Of a stretch of DNA of 64,000 bases, positions 38,861 to 49,857 are shown piece by piece. The stretch's first letter is position 1. Every line of letters starts with the position of its first letter. The notes under the pieces were generated by a model. The model was not told the DNA's origin and ran no database searches. It saw only the letters and a list, made by a program, of their open reading frames with translations. The stretch is from Sipunculus nudus (Eukaryota; Annelida; Sipuncula; Golfingiida; Sipunculidae): assembly GCA_026874595.1 (NCBI GenBank), contig CM049311.1:70416453-70480452 (forward strand), in the 5' to 3' direction. The translations under genes and the position numbers were made by a program.

Positions 38861-39638
38861 CATACTTTTTTAGCTTAGATAATTCTTTTAAAAAATTTAA
38901 AATTGTTTAGGCAAACCCACAGCATCTGCTGTATATATGTATATCCATTAAAGCCACAACTGTTTCTTTTAATTAGCTACTCATACACTTTAACTAGAAC
39001 TGATTGTGAAATTTGAGAGTGCACATCCACATGTAGATGTTATCTTTGGTAAAATTTTCATAGCAGGTACTTGTATGATTCTTGCCTGTTTATCCTAATT
39101 AGTTATCAACTTTACTGGAACCATAACAGGATATTAGATGAGAGGTCATAAAGAACCAAAATATAGAGGTATTACCTTGTGAATTCACATTTTAGAAGCT
39201 GATTATATGATGTAAACCATCAGTAGCAAAAATCATTTTGGGTGATTACAAATAATCCCTGTTTGTTCAATCTTTAATAAAAGTTAATTGGAAGTTGTCA
39301 ATTCCTGAACAGCATGTTGAGAAATTCCAGAATATTTATGAGACCAATCCCCAGGGTATCAATTGCATACAGTTTTGTTGTCTATGGCATATATCATTTG
39401 TTTATACACTGTTACCACAGTTTACAAGTCCGGAATCCTTAACAGATAATTCTAAATACAGCAGTTTGGTTGATCTTGTTTTCTGGCGTACAGAAATTTA
39501 ATAAGTCTGAATTATCATTCATATGCATTATGAACTATGGATGGTAGTCATGCTAAAGGTGACATAAAACAGAAACCTGGAGCCTGTTTCCAGTTGATAA
39601 TACCCTGAGAATCAAAAGAAATTTTACTAATGTAATAT
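38861..39638. other. Unassigned sequence
   Basis: No gene or repeat recognised. Confidence 0.45.
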
Positions 39639-39646
39639 ATATATAT

Positions 39647-40081
39647 TAGGGGTGTAACTATGCACTGACGAATTGACGTATTGAACTGCAAGCCTTTTAT
39701 TAAATTGAAATCAATATTTAAACTCTGATTTGATTCATTAATTTCCACTATTATTAATTTTTTTTTCACATACTTTCCCAAAGTCCTTTGTGAGCTCTCA
39801 AATTTAACAGAGCAGTTTGAGATGTCAACGCCATTCATTGCATCTGTGCCCTTATAATCTACTTTACACATTCACTGGTGGATCACTCCAATTACATAGA
39901 AAACAATTTTTCTTTTATTTGCTGAAATTTACTGACATTTTTTTTGGCCAAATTGCTTTTATTTTTTAGAAAGTCTTATATTTAATACTTTTTATGTTTA
40001 AGAATTGAACTAAGAATTGAATCAAAGTTAAAGAATTGACAATTGAATCAATTCTAAGGGCTCTCACAATTCACAGGTCTA
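39647..40081. mobile_element. Possible hAT-type MITE
   Basis: The left end is TAGGGGTGTAAC and the right end, inverted, is TAGACCTGTGAA. They flank 435 bp rich in 'gaattga / tcaattc' motifs, with an ATATATAT octamer on both sides (39639-39646 and 40082-40089). The end sequence and 8-bp duplication fit hAT non-autonomous elements, but the duplication is low-complexity and the repeats are imperfect. Confidence 0.45.
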
Positions 40082-40094
40082 ATATATATTTATA

Positions 40095-40873
40095 CAGTAG
40101 AGCGCTGTTTTTCCTAAAGGCTCAGGGGACAAGCTTTTCTTTCAGAAAGCAAATTTTCGCAAAATCAGTCGAGGGTCAAGCAGCAAGATTGTACAACAGT
40201 TAATGATTACTTTTACGCCATTTTACTGAGGAACCACCGTGTTTCTTTTTTACCTACTTAATATAGACATATAAAAATGATGGATTTATTGTTGAGCTTG
40301 TTTAGTAAAGACCAGTCTTACAAGTTTTTAGGATACATGTGTACCCTTTTTTCAACAAATTCACCGGAGGGAAAGTTCAAATGACATCGCCATTTGTGCA
40401 GTTTCTTAAACTGCCCACAGGCACTGCCAAGCGGCACATGCTGCACAAATGAATGGCAAGGGATTATAAGTTTTGAACGGTCATAGAGTCTACTTATTAA
40501 AATGGATAGTTTATAATTTTCAGAACTAACGTTGGTTTTAACCTATTGAATTCCCTAGGTGACGTTGCATATTTAACTTCCTGACTTCCTGTTATAAGAA
40601 TGTCCTCTCTATTTTTCTAACATCTGGATGATGGCAGGCTTGTCACCACAGTCAAGCCGCTCAAGGATTGTCAGCATGTCATCAAAGCATAATGCCATCA
40701 GTTTACTCATCTCTGACTCCGTATCTCTGACAAGTGACAGCAAGAAGATTGTGTTTTAGTAATGTTCTTATTAACAGTAAAAGTGAAATGCATTAAATGA
40801 TTAATAAGCTGAATAACAGCAACATTTAAGTAAATGACAACTGCAGGCCCTTGTGATTCGTAATTACAAAAAA
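40095..40873 (-). mobile_element. Tigger/pogo-like remnant, copy B
   Basis: The low-coordinate end is CAGTAGAGCG preceded by TA (40093-40094). It matches the end of copy A at 27248 in inverse orientation, and homology continues to about 40410. The high-coordinate end shares 'ctgcaggccc' and 'gattcgtaattacaa' with the start of copy A. Between them lies a minus-strand fragment resembling a pogo-family DNA-binding domain. The matching inverted repeat at the far end was not seen. Confidence 0.6.
40609..40710 (-). pseudogene. Transposase N-terminal helix-turn-helix fragment
   Basis: This 33-residue frame contains ALCFDDMLTILERLDCGDKP and ends QMLEK-stop. The pattern resembles the first helices of the CENP-B/Psq-type DNA-binding domain of Tigger/pogo transposases, which usually open with a Leu-rich 'L...DKL.ILE.LD.G.K' run. 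It lies within repeat copy B, and the frame closes after the second helix, so it is a relic. It could instead be chance; there is no further homology to lean on. Confidence 0.45.
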
Positions 40874-43400
40874 TATAAAAAAAGTAAGGGTTTGGATTCA
40901 GGGCTGCTGTCCCTTAAAATTAATAAATCACATCAAACATTTGCCAGCTTCTGCTTCCAAAAAAACCTGTATAAAACTGATACGTTAACAAAATACAATA
41001 TGAACCAGGAAAGGAAATAATTTTATCAATTTAAGAAAAGAGCAGTTTCTGGAGTCATATTGCTGTAAAGAAGAGGACCTATCAAAATTGTGAAGGAAAA
41101 ATAATGATGCTTATAAAAAGAATAAGCATGACTTGAATGCTCAAGAAATCAAATTTGCAGTCACTGCTGGATATTAGATCTTTTGGTGTGGGTTTTTACA
41201 AAACTATCTGAGAATCAAAATGTCACCCAACAGAAAATGCAATACAACACAATGACTGAAATCTGGATATTCAAGATGTAGTCAAGCAACAAATTCATGT
41301 TTTTATAGTTTTTTTTCTGATAAATCACCGAGTTATCATGAAGACATAAAAATGCTGGTAAACATGTTAAGAATGCTTGTTACTTTATTTCACAAGATTC
41401 TTTGGCTATTTTTGATGCAATTCATTCAAAGGTCTGAACCACATGTACTTGGAGAACTTCTGGCACCCTATTTTTGTATATGTCAAATGTAATGTACAGG
41501 TCCTAAGGGACATGCTACAACAGAAGCGTGATTATTTTCTTTGCAGCTTTTTCTGTACTAATAACAAATGTCTTCTACAAAAGCATGGTTGCAGCAAAGA
41601 ATTGTCTTTCTGTTGTAAATCTGGTTATAAAATGTGGTAACTTTTCAAATCCTTATAATTCCTTCAAACCATTGACCTTGATGAACCAGAGAAGCTTCTC
41701 AACAGACCAAATGAAATTTTCATAGTTATAGATTTTGCCCCATTACATTATGCGGCCGGGTTAAGAAGTACAGTTTAACAGATAATTGCATATTTTTTTA
41801 TATTGGTCTGAACCGATTAATAATCGATAATCGATCAGTTTGCTGAAACCGATGATCGATTATGAAAAAGAAACCAAATCCCACCACTACTGGAAATATG
41901 TGGCAAGGTTATAATGTTATGCATAGGCAAACAATTTTACTAAATAATTATTGTCCCCAACTATTGTGCCTTATTTTTGGGGATCTTATTAATGACTCAA
42001 ACTTCCATGAACGTCTTTATGATAGGACTGTTGGGGGAGCGGGCATCGTCATGCCATTGTCAACTTTCTGAGTTTCGCCGCGATTGAGGTTTAGACCGAG
42101 TATCTCCTCCAGTGCTCACAAAACCTCCAGCTTTTCATGCATCCTTAAATGGGATTTCCAGTTGCAAGCACTGTTTAGAGCTCTTGCTTCATATCATCTC
42201 AGCAAAACTTCACCGCGGTGTAAACCAAGGCCTTGCAAAGGCCAGGAGTTCATTATGTATGACGTGATTGCAAACATCGCCCTTGTTCATGTACGAAGAA
42301 TTGCAATGATCTGGATTACCATGGTATCTTAAGCTGTAATTAGCTAAGTGACAGGGACTGACCTGCATGCATCACTGCACTTGCCTGCTGCACACAGGTG
42401 GGAGATGAGATTATTTGGTACGCCTGGCTGATTACAGGCTCTTGGCCTGGTTGATTGCTGTGTCAGCGTCTGATGTGATATTAACTGCGATCTGGTATCA
42501 CTGTCAAGGGTTCCAAGCATGACAATAAACAGGATTATGACAATATTCCATGGTATTAAACGGTCAGATTTACCATTGTTTATATAGGAAATGGTTTGGG
42601 ATTTCAGATTTACGTGACAATAAGCGGGATTTTCTATTAACCAATACGACACAAAGTGGGCTCGACTGTATTCACAAAAATTATTAATGCAACAAATATT
42701 CTGACATCTATCTTTGAGATGAAGAAAACTCTTACAAAATATAAGGTATGAGGTTCTGGTAAGGGAAAAGCCAGCAGACCACTCTATAAAGGTATAACAG
42801 TAAAAGAAGGAGAGTATTATTTTAAGTAAAAGAAGCCAGCTCTACACGGAAATTTAATCAGTTTTAATAACATGCTGTTATGTTCTAACAAAAAAGGTTT
42901 TCTGGTAAGGCTGTAGACTGTACTGACAGAAGGAAACCCTTAATAATTTTTCTCACATATTTAGCCTTTTATGTCCCTAATAACAGACTTATACATCTCT
43001 TATAAGGGATATACATGGCACATATAATTGCTACATTGAACTTGTATTGGTATTACATGTTGAGTCAGGCTTTGTTGTGTGTCAGTTATAAGAGATAGAG
43101 TCACATGATTATTACATGTCAGTTATAAAGGAGCTAATCATGTAGCAGTTTTGATAATGTAACATATATCTATAGAATGGTGTGATTCTAGAAAACTTTG
43201 GGGGTAAAAATGTTATGGAAAAAAAAGTCTGCCAGCTATTTATGAGTTTTTCTTAGTTAACACATACATAAACAAGCAGACAGGTGTGTCTTCATGTAAA
43301 ATACTCCTGGAATCCAACTAATATTTGAGGATTTAGGTGTGGTCCAAAAAGCCAATACCAATACCTTGAACCAGTTGGGATGTATGAGCAATTTTTACCA
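40874..43400. other. Unassigned sequence
   Basis: No convincing gene. At about 41815-41862 there is a cluster of ATCGAT/CGATTA motifs that may be an old MITE fragment. Open frames at 42084-42332 and 42344-42652 lack support. Confidence 0.4.
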
Positions 43401-43404
43401 AAAG

Positions 43405-44260
43405 CAAACGTATGGATGGACTCCACACAATAACGATTGCAGATGCGTCCACCAGTCTTGAATACAGATGGAGGTATCCAAGATCAATGGACCTGCACTA
43501 TTTCAGCCCAATCTGTCCTTTAGTTTCAAACCTATAATGCTCAGTACTGTCAAGTAACAATGATGGGGTATTAAAAAGCGCAAAAAACAAGAAAAGGACA
43601 GGTGGCACCGCCTGTATTCTGCAGAAGACAAAGCTATCCAAGATCTTCAGTCAGTTTGATTTTTGGACCAATCCATGCATCCCTTATTGAGATATATATG
43701 ACTTTGTGTGATTTTCACCATACATGGCAATATTCAAGGTCAAGGCCACTCTTATAGGAAAGGCCATGACTCCAATTTAAATATACATCATCCCATAACC
43801 CATGTCTATGTATATGCATAATATGAAAGAAATCTGTCCATTAGTTTTTGACTCATAATGCTGCATCACTGTTAAGTGGCAATGATCGGGGTATTGAACA
43901 GCATGAAAACAAGTAAAAGAATAACAGGTGGCACCACCAGTTTCTGGTACATGACAACACTATCCAAGATCTTTGGTCAAGTTGATTTTTGGACCAATCC
44001 ATTCATCCCCTATTGTGATATTAATGATTTTGTGTGATTTTCACCATATATGACAATATTGAAGGTCAAGGTCACTCTCATCAGAAAAGTCATGACCCCA
44101 ATTTATACACGCTTCATTCCCATAACCCATGTCTATGTATATGCATAACATGAGAGAAATCTGTCCATTAGTTTTGGACTTATAATGCTCACAGTACTGT
44201 AAAGGGACATTGATGGGGGTATTAAAGGGCACAAAAACAAGAAAAGGATAAAAACAGTGG
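43405..44260 (+). repeat. Tandem units of about 320 bp with GGTGGCACC box
   Basis: Two full units and a partial third. Each has a GGTGGCACCGCC/ACC box (about 43602 and 43926), then 'gctatccaagatctt', 'ttttggaccaatcca' and 'cataacccatgtctatgtat'. The layout resembles the core of the F1-F5 elements, but neither terminus was found, so it is a relic or a further family. Confidence 0.7.
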
Positions 44261-45711
44261 ACTGGGTGCGATTGCAGGTGTCAACATAAACACAGTGCGT
44301 GGGGCCGTGTGATGCATGGAGCCACAACATGTGTCAACCAGGAGATACCCTGACTGACTTGGCCAAAAAAAAATATAATACATATTCTTGTTGGCTGAAA
44401 CAGCATGTATTGCTCCTCTTATCTGACCTCCATTCACCAGGTCTTGTTATGGTAAACAGGCACACGTGGACTGTGTTTCCAAACACGCAGTGTCATAACA
44501 AGGAGTTAAACAGCTGTATGCAAGTAACTGAGGCTGTGTGCTGGGATGGTTCTGCTGGGAAACTTGTATAAAGCAAATCTGAACTGATAGTGTGAAAGAA
44601 TAAGTATAATATTGCTCCTGATTATGTCCGTTTAAAGCATCAGTTCAGAAACTACCCCTTTTCTAACTATATGTATGGAAACTCAAACAGTGTAGAGTTA
44701 AGGGGTATTTGTTACAATTACAGTGGCCTGCTATAGCTTTCTCTTATAAACTGCTATAAACTGAGATGAAGATTTGTTTCTTGTTTTGCTTAAAGTAACA
44801 GATTCATAATACATATGAAATTCACAAACTGATTCTAGAGTTCCTTCTGTTAAGATTAATATGGCAAGATTATTGTGTGCATATTCAATCCAAGTTTACC
44901 CAGTTAGCGTCATTTGTAACAATAACGCGGCACTTCAGCACTGAGACACACAGCATACATCCTTTAAACTTAGAGTGCATGTTTTATTAATATCAAGTCA
45001 CACCGTACACTGTTCAGTCGAACATAAACTTAATTTCAAAATATTTAATCCTATTCATGGGATAACACAAACATCCCTTATAAAAGCAATAACAGATCAG
45101 ATCTGCCTACAGAAGTGTGCTGAATACAAGGAGAGCTCCATGCTCTTGTCTGTTCATTCAGTATAGAGAAGCATAGACCTGTGAAGAAATTTAATGTAAT
45201 GTTTTAAGCCTCCCTCCCTGGAATTTTTAATGTTTCTTACATGGGGTTGTGGATCAATCTCTGTAAAGATTATATCAATAAGTTGTTACACTGTTTGGTC
45301 TCAGCTGGAATAAATACAGAATTTATTTATTTTTTTCATCATAAGCATAAAATAAACTAATGCTCAGTTATATTTCAAGATACAGATAATCTCTGGTTAA
45401 TAAGTCCTGCCACAAATGAATATAATTTACCAACGATGCTTGAATGCCAAGACCACAGCAAATGCTAATTCACTTACTGAAAATTATGACAAAATTTAAA
45501 GGGTCATTTCTGTCCCTCAGCTGAAACTCAGCTGGTGTTTAAATTGTCTGAGAAAAAACTAAAATGAAGGAATAAACATGACAAAACAGAGATAGCTTCA
45601 GAAATTTATTTTGCCTGCCTGAGCTGCTTCGGCTGTCAAAACTCCAGGTATTCAAGAAACACAACTGTTAAGTAATATAACTCTAGCATTGATACATTTA
45701 GGTTTTACTTG
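44261..45711. other. Unassigned sequence
   Basis: No gene or repeat end recognised. Overlapping open frames at 44041-44571 run across the decayed repeat edge. Confidence 0.45.
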
Positions 45712-48700
45712 AAAACAAGTGACCCATGGGTCATGACGCTCAGCTGACTGGGAAGAGATTCGCAAAAGGAAATTTTATCATCAAAATGGTAGTATATACC
45801 CATTCAACTGAAGCATCAAACAGATTAACCAACAGGCCAAGATTTAGTCTGTATTTATATATCTCAAAAATAGAGAAAAATGTGTAAACTTTTAAAACTA
45901 GAATACGGGTAACCGACAAGTGACTACTTGTATCTGCCAAAATCGGATAGTGAGGCATGGATTGAGTGGCAAGGGGAAATAGAGTGAGGTATGTTGCATA
46001 TTAGCATGGATGTCTGCAGCCTAAATGTGTATGTAGGTTGTGCCACCTACGACAAATCCAGAAAGCTGTCCAAGTTGTATACACCTGCAAAATTTTAGGC
46101 AGAAAAGTCAAACCACTACATGTATATGAGCGATTTTTGCCCATGGCAGACAAACAGACAAACACTGTGCAAAAATCTTTGCAGGTAACCCCTCCAGTTT
46201 TGTGTATGATAAAGACCTATGTGAGATCTAAACACATGCACAATTTTGGCCCAATCGGTCAAATGGTTCCTGAGATATGAGCTTGGATGTGTCCAGCGTT
46301 AACTAGAATGTAGGTGGCGCCACCTGTCATAAAATCAAGAAAGCTGTCCACGATGTATAAACCTGCAAAATTTTAGGCAGTTATGTCGAACCACTACAGA
46401 GAAATGCGTGATTTTAGGCCACGGCAGACTAACAGACAGACGCTGTGCAAACATTGTTACAGGTGGCGCCACCATTTTTTGTGTATGTTACAGAGCTATC
46501 AAAGGGCTACATTTGTATAAATTTTATTTCCTGATCGGTCAAACGTTTCCCGAGATATAAGCTTGGCTGTCATCAGCGTGAACGTGAATGTAGGTGGCGC
46601 CACCTGTCATAAAATCAAGAAAGCTATCCTGGATGTATACACATGACGAATTTCAGGTGAATTAGTCAATTCACTGCAGAGATATGAGTGATTTTAACCC
46701 AAGGCAGATGAACAGATGGAGACTGTGCAAACATGGTTACAGGTGGCGCCACCATTTTTTGTGTATGTTATAAAGCAATCCAAGGGCTACATTTGTATCA
46801 ATTTTATTTCCTGATTGGTCAAACGGTTCCCGAGATATGAGGGTTTATGAGTGGAAACAGACCCACAAATGGACACTGGATAGAGAGGAAAGGTCAGAGG
46901 TCAAGGCAAATTGGTTAGGCACCAGTTCACATGTGACCCGATAATAGGTGTAAGTTTGGGGAAAATCAGTCCATTAGTCTCCGAGGAGCTCTCTGGAAAC
47001 GAACGCTGCCGCGGCGGAGGAACTCGGTCAAAAACATAGTATCCGCAAAACTTCGTTTTGGCGGATACAAAAATACAGGTGGCTCCACCAGTCTGCAGAA
47101 ACTAATAAAAACACTTAATGGTCAATATCCATGCAAAAAAATCATGGTGATCTCTGCATTAGTTGTTCAGATACTTCAGTTTTTGTATCAAATTGTCCAT
47201 TATTCTGAGGGATACTTCGGAGTCCTATAGCTTGAAGGATATGGGTAACAGAGACCTAATTTCAAGTTTCCACAGGCACCTTTCATGGGCCTCCTTGCAT
47301 GACAAGAATGAAGATTCTAGGTCCAGTTGTTGTGATTTGTACCCTGTTGACAGATAACCACATCTTAAAAGTTCTCAAAAAAAAGAGGAAAAATATGTTA
47401 AAATTTGAAAAAAAAAATAGAGGTGGCACACCCAGTCTGCAGAAACTGATGGAACAGCTCATGATCAATATGTATGCCGAAAATCATGACCATCAGTGTT
47501 GTAGTTATTGAAATACTGCAGTTTTTGTATCAAATTTTCCATTATTCTGGGGGGGGGGGGGTATTTTGGACCCATACAGCTTAAAGAATATGGGTAACAG
47601 AGACCTAATTTCAAGTTTCTATGGAGACTTTTTATGGGTCTCCCTGTGTGTCAAGAATGAAGATTCTTAGTCCAGTTTTTATGATTTGTGCCCTGTTAAC
47701 AGATGTTCATATCTTTAAAGGTCTCAAAAATACAGAAAAATTTCGTTAAAAAAAACGAACAAATACAGGTGGTGCCACCAGTCTGCAGAAACTTATGAAA
47801 CACTCCATGATCAATATCCATGCAAACAATTATGGTTATCTCTGCATTAGTTGTTCAGATACTTTAGCTTTTGTATCAAATTTTCCATTATTCTGAGCTG
47901 TACTTCGGAGTGCCATAGCTCAAAGGATATGGGTAACAGAGCCCAAATTTCAGGTTTCCATGGAGACTTATCATGGGTCTCCCTGTGTGTCAAGAACGAA
48001 GATTCTAGGTCCAGTCGTTACGATTTGTACCCTGTTGACAGATAACTACATCCTTAAAGGTCTCAAAAATGGAGAAAACAATTCGTGAACATTGAAAAAT
48101 ATAGGTGGCGCCACCAGTCTGCACAAACTGATGAAACATCTCATTATCAATATGTATGTTGAAAATCATGACCATCAGTGATGTCGTTAATGAGATATTG
48201 AAGTTTTTGTATGAAATTTTTGACTATTCTGGGGGGTAATTTTGGGCCCCATAGCTCGAAGGATATGGGTAACAGAGACCTAATTTCTGGTTTCCATGGA
48301 GACTTTTCATAGGTCTCTCAGTGTGTCGAAAATGAAGATTCTAGGTCCAGTTGTTACGATTTGTGCCACGCTAACAGATGACAGCATCCTCAAAGGTCTC
48401 AAAAATAGAGGAAAAAATCGTAAAAAATCAAACAGTACAGGTGGCGCCACCAGTCTGCAGGAACTGATTGAACATCTCATGATCAATATGTATGCCAAAA
48501 ATGAAGACCATCAGTGATGTAGTTATTGAGATATTGAAGTTTTTGTATGAAATTTTTTACTATTCTGGGGGGTACTTTGGGGCCCCATAGCTCAAAGGAT
48601 ATGGGTAACAGAGACCTAATTTCTGGTTTCCAAGGAGATTTTTCATGGACCTCTCAGTGTGTCAAGAATTAAGATTCTAAGTCCAGTCTTTATGATTTGT

Positions 48701-49130
48701 GCCTTGTTAACAGATGTTCACATTTTTAAAGGTCTCAAAAATAGAGAAAAAAATTCGTAAAAAATAAAAAAATACAGGTGGCGCCACCAGTCTGCAGGAA
48801 GTGATGTAACATCTCATGATCAATATGTATGCCAAAAATCATGACCATCAGTCAAGTAGTTAATGAGATATTGAAGTTTTTGTATGAAATTTTTGACTTT
48901 TCTGGGGGGTACTTTGGGGCCACATAGCTCAAAGGATATGGGTAACAGAGACCTAATTTCTGGTTTCCAAGGAGATTTTTTATGGACCTCTCAGAATCCC
49001 AAGTTACAAGGTTCTAGGTCCAGCGGTTACGATTTGTGCCTGGTTAACGGACGGACAGACGGACAGACGGACGACGGACAAAGAGTGATCGCTATAGCTC
49101 AGATGACTTTCAGTCAGCTGAGCTAAAAAA
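45712..49130 (+). mobile_element. F1 element with nested F4
   Basis: It starts AAAACAAGTGACCCATGGG with GCTCAGCTGA and ends with an ACGG-type tract, arms AGCTCAGATGAC / GTCAGCTGAGCT, and AAAAAA. It carries about six units of about 340 bp between 47070 and 49020, each with a GGTGGCGCCACC-type box (47078, 47768, 48104, 48440 and 48777; the box near 47423 is decayed). F4-b is inserted at 45896-47068. The related F1 at 37629-38860 has three units and no insertion. Several open frames of 60-80 residues recur per unit; they are repeat artefacts. Confidence 0.87.
45896..47068 (+). mobile_element. F4 hairpin-ended element, copy b
   Basis: It starts AACTAGAATACGGG, then a hairpin ACAAGT-GACT-ACTTGT, then TATCTGCCAAAA. 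It ends with the hairpin arms GTATCCGCAAAAC and GTTTTGGCGGATAC (47039-47068), followed by AAAAA. The 3' arm is complementary to the 5' TATC.GCCAAAA motif at 11 of 12 bases. Inside are four GGTGGCGCCACC boxes (46313, 46462, 46592 and 46741) alternating between two half-units. The flanks match an empty site in F1 at about 38660-38700. Confidence 0.83.
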
Positions 49131-49308
49131 GTACAGAACCTTGAATGAACCACTGCTCTTCTTAACTAAAAAGGAAAACTAATTAACACCATGTGATGCT
49201 CAGACCTTTACAAATTAAACATGGAAAGTGTCCTTAGACCGGTGGGTAATAGCTAGCTAGTATATTTTACTTAATCTAGTCTTTTAGCAATTGAATTTTA
49301 AAGTCATA

Positions 49309-49857
49309 ACTAGAAGTGTCAGAATGACACGAATGCCCCCGCCTGAAGCAAATACAAATATTTGTAAATGTTAATTGTTAATATTTTCTATGTTCAGGAG
49401 CTGTCATACATTCAAAAGTAGGTAAACCAGGATAAATGTGAACTTGATCTTTAAGTGGTCATTTTGCTGCCACACACCAAAAATCAGACCAATATCTGCA
49501 GGAATTGCAAAATAAGTCCATACATGTACATTTATCATGAAAATTTAATTTTTTTCATGAAATTTTTTATGTTCAGGAGCCATCATATGGTCAAAAGTAG
49601 GTCAACCAGGATGAAACGTGAACTCCATCTGTAAGTGGTGATTTTGCTGCCACCGCACACCAAAAATTACGCCAATATCTGCAGGCATTGCAAAAAAAGT
49701 CCATACATGGGCATTTATCATGAAAATTTTCAATTTTTACAGTCATACGGTCAAACTAGGAGGCATTGCGTAAAAAAGTCTGTACCACTATTTCATTTCT
49801 GAATGACGGACATCTAAAACTATATGCCCTGGCCACTTTGTGGCGGGGGCATAAAAA
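49309..49857 (+). mobile_element. F3 hairpin-ended element, copy a
   Basis: It starts ACTAGAA, then hairpin GTGTCA-GAA-TGACAC (49316-49330), then ATGCCCCCGCC. It ends TATGCCCTGGCCAC-TTT-GTGGCGGGGGCATA, given here as arms and loop, followed by AAAAA. There are two internal units of about 180 bp. The 5' and 3' repeats are exact inverse 11-mers. An F1 element begins directly in its A-tail. Confidence 0.88.

Noticed and set aside
42084-42652. 82- and 102-residue frames on opposite strands
   Set aside because: No motif or splice context; the sequence looks like unique AT-rich DNA with a moderately GC patch.
47163-49126. Series of 60-80 residue frames with similar sequence
   Set aside because: They recur once per F1 tandem unit and on both strands, with no codon bias; repeat artefacts.
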